From Sneathiella sp. (lineage in GTDB: Bacteria; Pseudomonadota; Alphaproteobacteria; Sneathiellales; Sneathiellaceae), in NCBI GenBank assembly GCA_016765515.1, contig JAESPT010000092.1, positions 1 through 6,073 on the forward strand: 6,073 bases of DNA, read 5' to 3'. This document shows, piece by piece, positions 1 through 5,825 of this stretch. The notes beneath the pieces are model-generated. The model worked only from the letters and a program-made list of their open reading frames with translations, did not search any database and was not told the DNA's origin. Every line of letters begins with the position of its first letter. The first letter of the stretch is position 1. A program made the position numbers and the translations under genes.

Positions 1-714
1 CAATTGACACCAAACATGCGCCGGATAACGGTCGGCGGACAGGCCCTCGCTGATTTTCCGGTAGGATCTGAAGGCGGTTACATCAAGTTGCTGTTCCCCA
101 CGCCGGATTTTCGTCCCGCCGATTTTAGTGCCAATGATAAACCGATCCTGCGCACGTATACGATTCGTCATCATCGAGCGGATAAAAATGAGCTGGATAT
201 TGATTTTGTTGTCCATGGCGATAGCGGCGTTGCCGCCCAGTGGTGTCAATACGCAAAACCCGGGAATGAGATCGCCTTTGCCGGCCCGGGAAATCTGAAA
301 GCAATCAACACATCTGCGGACTGGTTTTTGTTTGTGGCAGACATGGCGGCAATGCCGGCGGCGTTGGCTGTTCTTTCAACCTTGCCGCAAACGGCTGTTG
401 GGACCGTATTTTTTGAGATCTTGTGCGCAGAAGATCAGCAACCAGTACAAGCCCCTCCGGGGATTAATATCGAATGGCTGGTCCAGTCTGAACCGGGCAG
501 GGAAGGGGCGGCACTGATCGACAAAGTACGCGGCCTTGACTTTCCAACAGGAGAGCCTGGCATATTTATCGCCGGTGAATGGAAACTGGCCACGGCCCTG
601 CGGGATCATTTGCGGAATGACCGTCTGATAGATCGGAAAATTCCTTATATAAGCTCTTATTGGAAACGGGGCGCCGATGAAGAGGCTCATAAGCGCGATA
701 AGAAAACTTTCTAG
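1..714 (+). CDS. Siderophore-interacting protein (ferric-siderophore reductase), 5' partial
   Basis: This is probably a cytoplasmic flavoprotein of the SIP/ViuB family, which uses NAD(P)H and FAD to reduce Fe(III)-siderophores and release iron. The frame is open to the left edge and begins QLTPNMRRITVGG, which matches the first beta strand of the family ('xxTPNMRRVTLGG'). The TTG at 4 is therefore an internal Leu, and roughly 15-25 residues are missing. Counting from that Leu, the FAD-binding signature RTYTIRHH lies at about 50-57. The family motif DFVVHGDSGVAAQW is at about 67-80, followed by AGPG. The C-terminal NAD(P)H domain ends with the typical GEW...ALRDHL and ISSYWKRGADEEAH block at about 191-228. 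Stop is TAG at 712-714. Family assignment is firm; the siderophore is unknown. No clear terminator follows. G+C is high (34/60 in bases 61-120), unlike the block beginning near 1350. Confidence 0.9.
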   Translation, partial: QLTPNMRRITVGGQALADFPVGSEGGYIKLLFPTPDFRPADFSANDKPILRTYTIRHHRADKNELDIDFVVHGDSGVAAQWCQYAKPGNEIAFAGPGNLKAINTSADWFLFVADMAAMPAALAVLSTLPQTAVGTVFFEILCAEDQQPVQAPPGINIEWLVQSEPGREGAALIDKVRGLDFPTGEPGIFIAGEWKLATALRDHLRNDRLIDRKIPYISSYWKRGADEEAHKRDKKTF

Positions 715-832
715 GTCCTGCCCCTAGCCCTCCACCGGGAAAAAACCGACCATAAGAGCGATGTTACTGTTTTCTCTGATAACAGTTTTGCTTCCTGGCC
801 GCCCTCTAATGTGATTGTCGTCGGTGTGTGCC

Positions 833-1346
833 GCGGCTTTAAATACCGCAAGCCTTGGATTTGGTGATCAACGCTAGGTGATCGTGCCTCTCGTCTGGCG
901 TCCCACGTTGAGTTTGTTGATCGGAACAATTGGCGTGACTGTTTTTTCCCTTTTCCTGATTTGCATGCTAATCGCTGCGATGAAATTTCATGAATTTGGC
1001 TGGACGTGGCGGGCCTGTTCTGAAGATTTGAAGATGGCGTCTCTGTGCGGCGTGCATGTGGATCAAACCCTGGCGATCACTTTTGTCATTGCCAGCCTAT
1101 ACGCCTCCGCCGCCGGCAGTCTGATCGCCCTTCTGTATGGCAGTGTCAGTTTTACCATGGGCCAGATGATCGGCTTAAAAACCCTGTTTATTGCTGTGAT
1201 TGGCGGTCTAACCTCTTTTGCCGGCGCTGTACTTGGGGCTTTTCTGCTCGGCCTACTTCGAGATTGCCTACCGGGACGTAGCCGCTTTCTCGGTTCTACT
1301 GCTGATCCTAATTTTGAAACCGGAAGGGTTTTCTAAGATTTCGTAA
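833..1346 (+). pseudogene. Decayed livH-type branched-chain amino-acid ABC permease (truncated, frameshifted)
   Basis: This is a remnant of a LivH-family inner-membrane permease. The segment WRACSEDLKMASLCGVHVD followed by ITFVIASLYASAAG closely parallels E. coli LivH (RACAEDLKMASLLGI, then ALTFVIGAAMAAVAG). FIAVIGGLTSFAGAVLGAFLLGL is the usual GG...PGA loop and next helix. Three defects are visible. First, the N-terminal half of a normal ~290-residue protein is absent. Second, an in-frame TAG at 875-877 interrupts a segment that reads like LivH on both sides (AALNTASLGFGDQR, stop, VIVPLV). Third, near 1250-1260 the frame shifts by +1: the homologous C-terminus continues as FEIAYRDVAAFSVLLLILIL and then KPEGFSKIS, ending at TAA 1344-1346, while the unshifted frame runs into unrelated sequence and stops at 1336. 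A reading of 878-1336 from GTG as a 152-residue protein would therefore be misleading. Bases 715-832 may hold more degraded sequence but I recognise nothing in them. No partner livM/F/G/K gene is in the window. Confidence 0.82.
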
Positions 1347-1370
1347 GGGTCGTCCAATCACTAAAAACAC

Positions 1371-1391
1371 AAGCTATAGAATAGCTTTTTT
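1371..1391 (+). terminator. Weak hairpin with T-run after the livH remnant
   Basis: A perfect 7-bp stem AAGCTAT/ATAGCTT with an AGA loop runs directly into six T residues (1386-1391), the layout of an intrinsic terminator reading rightward. It lies 25 bases after the stop of the livH remnant. Only two of the seven pairs are G-C, so it would be weak. On the minus strand it lies 42 bases past the stop of the small gene at 1433-1639 and might serve that transcript, though the T-run there is separated from the stem. Confidence 0.4.
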
Positions 1392-1432
1392 GCATAGTAT
1401 GGATAAGTTACAGGCAAAAACGATTGTGTAAA

Positions 1433-1639
1433 TCACCTTTGGATTTCGAAATCTTTTCTGAAATCTTCTTGAATTATCTGTTTTTCGTCGTCAGATAAGC
1501 GTTTTCCGCCCACTTCTTCCTTGCTAATAATTATTTGATTAGCAAACAAATTAGCCACAGAGTTGACGGCTTTTTCCCTGGCATCTACTTGTGTGTTTTG
1601 CATTTTTTCGAAAAGTTTTTGTGAAACGATCGTTGTCAT
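1433..1639 (-). CDS. Small hypothetical protein, 68 residues
   Basis: I do not recognise this protein. It begins MTTIVSQKLFEKMQ and ends KDFEIQR. It looks soluble, charged and mostly helical, with no cysteine, signal peptide or membrane segment. The middle (residues about 25-40, VNSVANLFANQIIIS) is more hydrophobic. Three things support it as a real gene despite its size. A GAGAG Shine-Dalgarno-like sequence sits 7 bases before the ATG. A near-consensus sigma-70-type promoter lies about 60 bases further upstream (1706-1733). No other frame competes in this stretch. It is transcribed divergently from the nitrilase-like gene, with 286 bases between the two starts, and shares that gene's AT-rich composition. 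It could be a functional partner or regulator of that gene, but nothing in its sequence shows a DNA-binding motif or toxin/antitoxin signature. Stop is TGA. Confidence 0.6.
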   Translation of the reverse strand: MTTIVSQKLFEKMQNTQVDAREKAVNSVANLFANQIIISKEEVGGKRLSDDEKQIIQEDFRKDFEIQR

Positions 1640-1705
1640 TATTAAACTCTCAAAAAGCGTGGATCTTTACAGTGAATCTATAGATATCCGCAAAGAAAAT
1701 CAATG

Positions 1706-1733
1706 AATATATGTGATAATATTCTAATGTCAA
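1706..1733 (-). promoter_or_regulatory. Near-consensus sigma-70-type promoter for the small gene
   Basis: On the minus strand a perfect -35 box TTGACA (1733-1728) is separated by 16 bases from TATATT (1711-1706), which matches five of six -10 positions. Transcription would start near 1699, leaving a leader of about 60 bases before the ATG at 1639. The surrounding DNA is very AT-rich, which makes -10-like matches cheap. The exact -35 at workable spacing and correct orientation is what carries weight. Confidence 0.55.
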
Positions 1734-1845
1734 TATGTTAATAAATATTACTATATGTTGTTAAAACTATACATAAATTGTCTGTATGCATTAACTTTTT
1801 TCTAACCATAATTTTTCTTGAACCCAATTGCTATACTCGCCATGG

Positions 1846-1874
1846 TTAAAAACAAATATCATTCAACATATAAT
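1846..1874 (+). promoter_or_regulatory. Candidate promoter for the nitrilase-like gene
   Basis: A perfect -10 box TATAAT at 1869-1874 is preceded at 17 bases by TTAAAA (1846-1851, four of six matches to -35). Transcription would start near 1881, about 45 bases ahead of the ATG at 1926. The -10 is convincing; the -35 is weak and could reflect background in AT-rich DNA or a need for an activator. Confidence 0.38.
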
Positions 1875-1925
1875 GGACTGCAGAAACTATTCAACTAGCA
1901 GCCAAGACATTTTTGGGGGTTAAGA

Positions 1926-3701
1926 ATGCCGACTGGAAGAATTAAAACCAGTGTTATGGATGCGATAAAGGCAATATTACCGCGTGGCTGTCTTTATGAC
2001 CCAAATAATCCGGACAGTGAAATAGTGCCAAACTGGGAGATTCCACCGGCCATGCCGACCGATGTATTTGCGGTTGCTGCTCACCTTATTTATCAATCAG
2101 GTTTACTAAACTATTTTGATCCGAACCCGGACATGAAAGCGGATCAAAACTTACCTTGCTCTTTCACGCTGGCTGTTGAAGAAAAAGAAATACTGGTCAA
2201 TTTGGGGAGGGCTTGGGCAAAAGATGCGTTGGCCGTTCGTCAGGAAATTGACGAGTATTGGGAATGTCTTCTCAAATGGGAAGAAGATGCGCTGAGAGCC
2301 TCTTTGTATGAAAAGGACAATTATCCTCCGTTATGGTGGAAAGCGGCTATTTCTTTGTTGATTATTGCAGATGAAGCCTGTGCTGGCGTTGGGTTAACGG
2401 CGAATGAAGATTACTGGGTCGCATTCTTTTTTTATGATCGTTACACTAAATCTTTCGGTCTCGATGATAAAGATGGACATAAGGCAGAACGCCCTAGTCC
2501 CAGTCTCACATTGATCTGCTCTGATGATGTTGCGTGCATCTTACCCAAATTGAGAATCTCTGATGTTGGATGTACTTTAAGAAATTTGTCCAAAAATTTG
2601 TCGTATAACCCAGGCGCAGGAACAGTCAGGTGTCACTGGCAACAGCCAAACGCAAAGCCAGCATCTGACGATTCAGGGTTTCTTAAAATACTCTTGTGTC
2701 CTCTTCCTCTGGAGATAGACCACACCTGTTTTTATCCGGACTCGGCGACTAAAGACGTCAAGGATAAATGGGGTAACTTTATTCTGGAACAAAAATGGTT
2801 GAATAATGAAAATGCCGTATGCATTGAGATTGAAAAGGCATTAATTTCGGCAAAAGAAATAGATGGTGGGCAGACCGTTAGTGCAGTAATGCTTCCCGAA
2901 TATTCAATTACATACAATTTGTTTGTTAAAATATGCAAAAGTCTGAAATTAATAGAACCGGGTCTAGAATTTTTGATCGCAGGAAGTAGTACCAATTGCG
3001 AGCAGGAAAAAGGAAATTTCGTTCTAACGGCTGCTTGGTATGATGAGGGTGAGACTTATATTTTAACCAGTAGAAGAAAGCATCATCGTTGGAAACTGGA
3101 CAGGCAACAATTGAAATCCTATGGGATTGAAACTAAATTACCTCCCAATAAAGACTGGTGGGAAAAACATGATATTCGTCAAAGAGAACTCCATTTTTTC
3201 CAGTTCCGAGAGAATTCCGTATTTACCAGTTTAATATGTGAAGATTTGGCTCGAAGCGACCCATGCCATGAGATTTTACGGTCAGTTGGGCCAAATTTGA
3301 TGTTTGCATTGTTAATGGATGGTCCCCAGTTATCGGTACGATGGCCAGGCAGATACACGGCGACATTAACGGATGATCCTGGGACATCAATATTGACTCT
3401 GACTTCATTTGGATTGGTTAAAAGGGCAAATGAAGTCGTGAAAAAAGAAGATGAAATACTTAAGGGAGAGGGTAAAGAAGAAAAGCTTGAAAAGGTGAGC
3501 AGAAGTGTTGCGTTTTGGAAAAATCAAGCAAGTAGTGACGATCCGAACAGTGGTGAAGAAAAGCCGCTAGAATTGAAGGACGATGCTTATGCGATCTTAT
3601 TAACTCTTCACGCAGAAACAAAGCACGATTCCACGATTGATGGAAGGAAAAAGGAAAATAAAATATGGCAATATAACAAACACGAATCCATATCTATATA
3701 A
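1926..3701 (+). CDS. Nitrilase-superfamily protein with uncharacterised N-terminal domain, 591 residues
   Basis: Residues about 252-505 read as a carbon-nitrogen hydrolase (nitrilase) domain. It opens with a beta strand FLKILLCPLPLEIDHTCF, like the usual 'kvalvQxP'. The three catalytic positions are in order: Glu325 in VMLPEYS, Lys385 in SRRKHHRW and Cys438 in SLICEDLAR. After the cysteine, NLMFALLMDGPQL and SILTLTSFGLVKRAN fit the following strand and closing strand. Such enzymes hydrolyse or transfer at C-N bonds; the substrate cannot be inferred. Residues 1-250 match no family I know. They are Trp- and acid-rich and include SDDVACILPKLRISDVGCTLRNLS. There is no P-loop and no YxDD reverse-transcriptase motif. 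The C-terminus (about 506-591) is Lys/Glu-rich with a final DAYAILLTLHAE...TIDGR segment. No signal peptide or membrane helix is evident, so it is probably cytoplasmic. The length is about twice that of a normal nitrilase (~270-340). The start is ATG with GGGGG 6 bases upstream; the next Met is residue 12. The gene stands alone, divergent from the small gene and convergent with pckA. Confidence 0.85.
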   Translation: MPTGRIKTSVMDAIKAILPRGCLYDPNNPDSEIVPNWEIPPAMPTDVFAVAAHLIYQSGLLNYFDPNPDMKADQNLPCSFTLAVEEKEILVNLGRAWAKDALAVRQEIDEYWECLLKWEEDALRASLYEKDNYPPLWWKAAISLLIIADEACAGVGLTANEDYWVAFFFYDRYTKSFGLDDKDGHKAERPSPSLTLICSDDVACILPKLRISDVGCTLRNLSKNLSYNPGAGTVRCHWQQPNAKPASDDSGFLKILLCPLPLEIDHTCFYPDSATKDVKDKWGNFILEQKWLNNENAVCIEIEKALISAKEIDGGQTVSAVMLPEYSITYNLFVKICKSLKLIEPGLEFLIAGSSTNCEQEKGNFVLTAAWYDEGETYILTSRRKHHRWKLDRQQLKSYGIETKLPPNKDWWEKHDIRQRELHFFQFRENSVFTSLICEDLARSDPCHEILRSVGPNLMFALLMDGPQLSVRWPGRYTATLTDDPGTSILTLTSFGLVKRANEVVKKEDEILKGEGKEEKLEKVSRSVAFWKNQASSDDPNSGEEKPLELKDDAYAILLTLHAETKHDSTIDGRKKENKIWQYNKHESISI

Positions 3702-3739
3702 TCCTAACTAGTTTTCGAAGATATCCTGACGTTGGGCAC

Positions 3740-3775
3740 AAAAAAGCCCCTATCCGAAGATAGAGGCTTTGTTTT
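3740..3775. terminator. Bidirectional intrinsic terminator between convergent genes
   Basis: The stem AAAGCCCCTATC (3743-3754) pairs with GATAGAGGCTTT (3759-3770) over 12 positions with one C-A mismatch, around a 4-base loop. Read on the minus strand the loop is TTCG closed by C-G, the very stable C(UUCG)G tetraloop, followed by six T residues (3745-3740). This makes it a strong pckA terminator 27 bases past the pckA stop. Read on the plus strand the stem is followed by TTTGTTTT, so it also ends the nitrilase-like transcript, whose stop is 39 bases upstream. Confidence 0.88.
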
Positions 3776-3801
3776 GACAAAGGGCGTGTCTTTATAAGAA
3801 A

Positions 3802-5406
3802 TTAGGCACTTTTGGGGGCTGATTTCATCACGTCTTCCGTCACATACTGGGTGAACTGCTCAAAATTTTCGATGAACAGATTGACGAGATGCTGGGCTTT
3901 CTCGTCATAAGCCTGTTTGTCCGCCCAGGTATTGCGCGGATTGAGAATGTCACTGGGCACACCTTCACATATCGTCGGCATTTCCAGACCAAAGAACGGA
4001 TCTTTTTCCATTTCCACTTCGGCCAATGTGCCATCCAAGGCCGCATTAACCAGGGCTCTTGTATGGGCGATGGGCATGCGGTGCCCGGTTCCGTATACGC
4101 CGCCTGTCCAGCCCGTATTTACCAGCCAGCAATTCACATTACCCTTGGCAATTTTGTCGCCGAGCATCTTGGCATAGACGGACGGGTGGCGCGGCATGAA
4201 AGGCGCACCAAAACAGGTGGAGAAGGTGGCTTGCGGCTCATTGCCCAGGCCTTTTTCCGTTCCGGCCAGTTTCGCTGTATAACCAGACAGGAAGTGATAC
4301 ATGGCTTGTTCCGGGGAGAGTTTGGATATGGGAGGCAAGACGCCAAACGCATCTGCCGTCAGCATGATCACATTTTTAGGACTTGCCGCAATACCGGTTT
4401 CACTGGCATTGGGGATAAAATGTATGGGGTAGGATGCGCGCGTATTTTCCGTATAGCGATTGTCATCCAGATCGAGGACGCCGTTTTCGTCCATGACCAC
4501 ATTTTCAAGGACCGTGCCGAAACGACGGGTGGTCTCATAAATTTCAGGCTCCGCTTCCTGGGAGAGTTTGATCACCTTGGCATAACAGCCGCCTTCGAAG
4601 TTGAAAACCGCGTTATCAGACCAACCATGTTCATCATCGCCGATCAGCATGCGGCTGGCATCGGCAGACAGGGTCGTCTTGCCCGTGCCGGACAGACCGA
4701 AGAAGACCGCACTTTCCCCCTCACTGCTGACATTGACTGAGCAATGCATGGGCAGGATGTTTTTCTCGGGCAACAGGTAGTTGAGAATGGAGAAAACAGA
4801 TTTCTTAATCTCACCGGCATAGGATGTACCGCCGATGATCACCAGTTTTTCAGCAAAGTTGGCGAGAACAAACACTTCAGACCGTGTGCCGTCAACAGCG
4901 GGATCAGCTTCAAAAGACGGCACCTGTAAAATTGTGAATTCCGGCTTAAAATCGGTCAGTTCTTCCGCAGCTGGCTGGATAAACATGTTGCGGGCAAACA
5001 GATTGTGCCAGGCACATTCGGTTACAATGCGAACAGGAAGGCGGTGATCTTTATCGGCACCGGCATAACAATCCTGAACAAAAACTTCCTTGCCTTCAAG
5101 ATAGGCAATCATCTTTTTATGAAGGCCGGCGAACTTTGTCTCTTCGAAAGGCTTGTTGACTTTGCCCCACCAGATGTTTTTTTCGCTACCCGTTTCCTTA
5201 ACGATAAACTTATCGTTTGCTGATCGGCCAGTATGCTGTCCGGTCAGGGCAACCAATGCACCTCCGGCAGATAACTGCGCTTCTTCCCGGCAAAGAGCCT
5301 CTTTGTATAAAGTTGGTGCAGGTAAATTCCAGTTTGCTTTACCAATGCCACCAAGTCCCTGCTTGTCCAGCCCAAAAGAACTCTTATGAGATCCCGTTTC
5401 TTCCAC
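3802..5406 (-). CDS. pckA: Phosphoenolpyruvate carboxykinase (ATP), EC 4.1.1.49
   Basis: This cytosolic enzyme converts oxaloacetate and ATP to phosphoenolpyruvate, CO2 and ADP, the entry step of gluconeogenesis. It has 534 residues (E. coli 540) and all family landmarks. Arg61 lies in TGRSANDKF (E. coli Arg65). Tyr196 and Lys201/202 lie in TSYAGEIKK. His221 lies in LPMHCSVNV (E. coli His232). The kinase-1a P-loop GLSGTGKTT is at 237-245 and kinase-2a LIGDDEHGW at 254-262, with Asp258 matching E. coli Asp269. Arg323 is in [10 protein letters not shown]. The C-terminal domain carries [13 protein letters not shown] and [11 protein letters not shown]. The start is GTG at 5406-5404, chosen for its Shine-Dalgarno sequence and because [15 protein letters not shown] matches the usual short N-terminal extension. 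The gene has a dedicated strong terminator and is divergent from chvI. In Agrobacterium pckA is acid-induced through ChvG/ChvI, so similar control is plausible here. No defect is visible. Confidence 0.98.
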   Translation of the reverse strand: MEETGSHKSSFGLDKQGLGGIGKANWNLPAPTLYKEALCREEAQLSAGGALVALTGQHTGRSANDKFIVKETGSEKNIWWGKVNKPFEETKFAGLHKKMIAYLEGKEVFVQDCYAGADKDHRLPVRIVTECAWHNLFARNMFIQPAAEELTDFKPEFTILQVPSFEADPAVDGTRSEVFVLANFAEKLVIIGGTSYAGEIKKSVFSILNYLLPEKNILPMHCSVNVSSEGESAVFFGLSGTGKTTLSADASRMLIGDDEHGWSDNAVFNFEGGCYAKVIKLSQEAEPEIYETTRRFGTVLENVVMDENGVLDLDDNRYTENTRASYPIHFIPNASETGIAASPKNVIMLTADAFGVLPPISKLSPEQAMYHFLSGYTAKLAGTEKGLGNEPQATFSTCFGAPFMPRHPSVYAKMLGDKIAKGNVNCWLVNTGWTGGVYGTGHRMPIAHTRALVNAALDGTLAEVEMEKDPFFGLEMPTICEGVPSDILNPRNTWADKQAYDEKAQHLVNLFIENFEQFTQYVTEDVMKSAPKSA

Positions 5407-5411
5407 TGTGT

Positions 5412-5417
5412 CTCTCC
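5412..5417 (-). promoter_or_regulatory. Ribosome binding site of pckA
   Basis: On the minus strand GGAGAG (within GGGTGGAGAG) ends 5 bases before the GTG at 5406-5404. There is no ATG at a suitable distance, so this site fixes the GTG start. Confidence 0.75.
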
Positions 5418-5475
5418 ACCCTTGAGAATGTTTTTTTAATTGATTGGTTTAGGATAAAGGGAGGTCTGAAATGGC

Positions 5476-5503
5476 GCAATAAAGGAGGCTTAAAAACCGT
5501 CAA
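5476..5503 (-). promoter_or_regulatory. Candidate pckA promoter
   Basis: On the minus strand TTGACG (5503-5498, five of six matches to -35) is followed after 16 bases by TATTGC (5481-5476, three of six matches to -10). Transcription would start about 60 bases before the GTG. The good -35 with a poor -10 is typical of a regulated promoter but also of chance. The tandem CGGTTTTT repeat that overlaps the -35 is the main reason to take it seriously. Confidence 0.33.
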
Positions 5504-5510
5504 AAAACCG
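5492..5510 (-). repeat. Tandem CGGTTTTT repeat at 11-bp spacing (possible OmpR/PhoB-family site)
   Basis: Reading the minus strand, CGGTTTTT occurs at 5510-5503 and again at 5499-5492, start to start exactly 11 bp. The two copies lie on the same face of the helix and flank or overlap the candidate pckA -35 TTGACG. Direct repeats with one-turn spacing are the usual target shape of OmpR/PhoB-family regulators, the family of the adjacent chvI product. I cannot confirm that the bases match a published ChvI motif. Confidence 0.4.
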
Positions 5511-5559
5511 CAAATATTTTGACTTGCTTTCGTTATTATTTCGTTTGTCTTTTGAATTC

Positions 5560-5573
5560 ATTTCATATGAAAT
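5560..5573. promoter_or_regulatory. 14-bp palindrome, possible operator
   Basis: ATTTCATATGAAAT is a perfect palindrome with 7-bp arms and no spacer, 30 bp to the pckA side of the 28-bp inverted repeat. Its size and lack of spacer suit a dimeric regulator, but it is AT-rich and I do not recognise a matching consensus. Confidence 0.3.
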
Positions 5574-5602
5574 AATCTAGGCAATTTTTTTGTTTGTTTA
5601 TT

Positions 5603-5630
5603 ATATACTTGACCAGGTGGTCAAGTATAT
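5603..5630. promoter_or_regulatory. Perfect 28-bp inverted repeat, RutR/TetR-like operator
   Basis: The left arm ATATACTTGACCA (5603-5615) and right arm TGGTCAAGTATAT (5618-5630) are exact reverse complements around a central GG. The 16-bp core TTGACCAggTGGTCAA equals the consensus I recall for RutR, a TetR-family uracil/thymine-responsive regulator of E. coli. This recollection needs checking. The left arm overlaps a TATAAT on the minus strand (5605-5600), which would let a bound dimer block pckA-ward transcription. It has no T-run and too short a loop for a terminator, so an operator is the best reading. No TetR-family gene lies in the window. Confidence 0.7.
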
Positions 5631-5812
5631 CCAAGTCGTTATACGAGATTTGTTTTGTTAATTTTTACAGAATCTAAATCCTCATTTTGTCGTATATGAC
5701 CGCTTTTTGGTACGATTGCCCTGTCTTCCTTAAACCTTGTTCCCGCCTTAATTCGAACATATGCAGGATGGTATTTAAACGAACGATACATTATTATTAA
5801 GGTAGACAGCGT

Positions 5813-5819
5813 AAAGGGG
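5813..5819 (+). promoter_or_regulatory. Ribosome binding site of chvI
   Basis: AAAGGGG lies 6 bases before the GTG at 5826-5828. It supports that start, which also gives the short N-terminus ([11 protein letters not shown]) normal for ChvI. No ATG is available nearby in frame. Confidence 0.65.
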
Positions 5820-5825
5820 TATCCC

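Larger units (their letters stand above)
1347..3735. other. AT-rich block, possible acquired accessory DNA
   Basis: Base composition falls sharply between the livH remnant and the pckA terminator. Hand counts give 14/60 G+C at 1681-1740, 22/60 at 2401-2460 and 22/60 at 3421-3480. Comparison rows are 34/60 at 61-120 and 35/60 at 4201-4260. The block holds a small minus-strand gene and a divergent large gene, neither with an obvious housekeeping role. It begins right after a decaying gene. I found no integrase, transposase, tRNA or convincing flanking direct repeat, so acquisition by transfer is inferred from composition and context only. Both boundaries are approximate. Confidence 0.45.
5407..5825. 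promoter_or_regulatory. Divergent pckA-chvI regulatory region, 419 bases
   Basis: No gene is supported in this stretch. It is AT-rich and holds a candidate pckA promoter with an 11-bp-spaced tandem repeat (5476-5510), a perfect 14-bp palindrome (5560-5573), and a perfect 28-bp inverted repeat (5603-5630). A TATAAT on the minus strand (5605-5600) overlaps the left arm of the inverted repeat. From 5640 to 5810, the chvI side, I found only weak -35/-10 matches and no convincing operator. The region is long for a divergent promoter pair, and pckA may have a long leader or more than one promoter. Confidence 0.6.

Noticed and set aside
376..690. Minus-strand frame of 104 codons opposite the siderophore-interacting gene
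   Set aside because: The plus strand carries clear SIP-family motifs over the same bases; this is a shadow.
766..790. Hairpin ACTGTT/AACAGT followed by TTTT after the siderophore-interacting gene
   Set aside because: The stem is only 6 bp with a 9-base loop and a short T-run, and it sits about 50 bases past the stop in degraded sequence; too weak to call a terminator.
878..1336. Intact 152-residue membrane protein from GTG
   Set aside because: LivH homology continues past its end in another frame and precedes its start beyond a stop, so it is a fragment of a pseudogene.
1681..1800. Repeated ATATGTT/AATATT-like words in the AT-rich intergenic DNA
   Set aside because: Low-complexity sequence with no fixed period or conserved unit; no iteron set, CRISPR array or origin can be supported.
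1337..3800. Attachment-site direct repeats bounding the AT-rich block
   Set aside because: I compared the edges by eye and found no shared stretch long enough to be convincing, and there is no integrase or tRNA gene nearby.
3889..4740. Long open frame (283 codons) on the plus strand inside pckA
   Set aside because: It is antisense to a clearly functional pckA whose motifs are all intact; its product is rich in Arg, His and Gly with no family pattern. It is a shadow of the pckA coding bias.
5640..5695. TATACGA...TCGTATA inverted repeat
   Set aside because: Only 7 bp per arm with about 42 bases between them in AT-rich DNA; likely chance.
5687..5765. Possible chvI promoters: TTGTCG-18-TACGAT and TTGTTC-17-TATGCA
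   Set aside because: Matches are four of six or three of six in each box and the two alternatives are equally weak; neither can be preferred.
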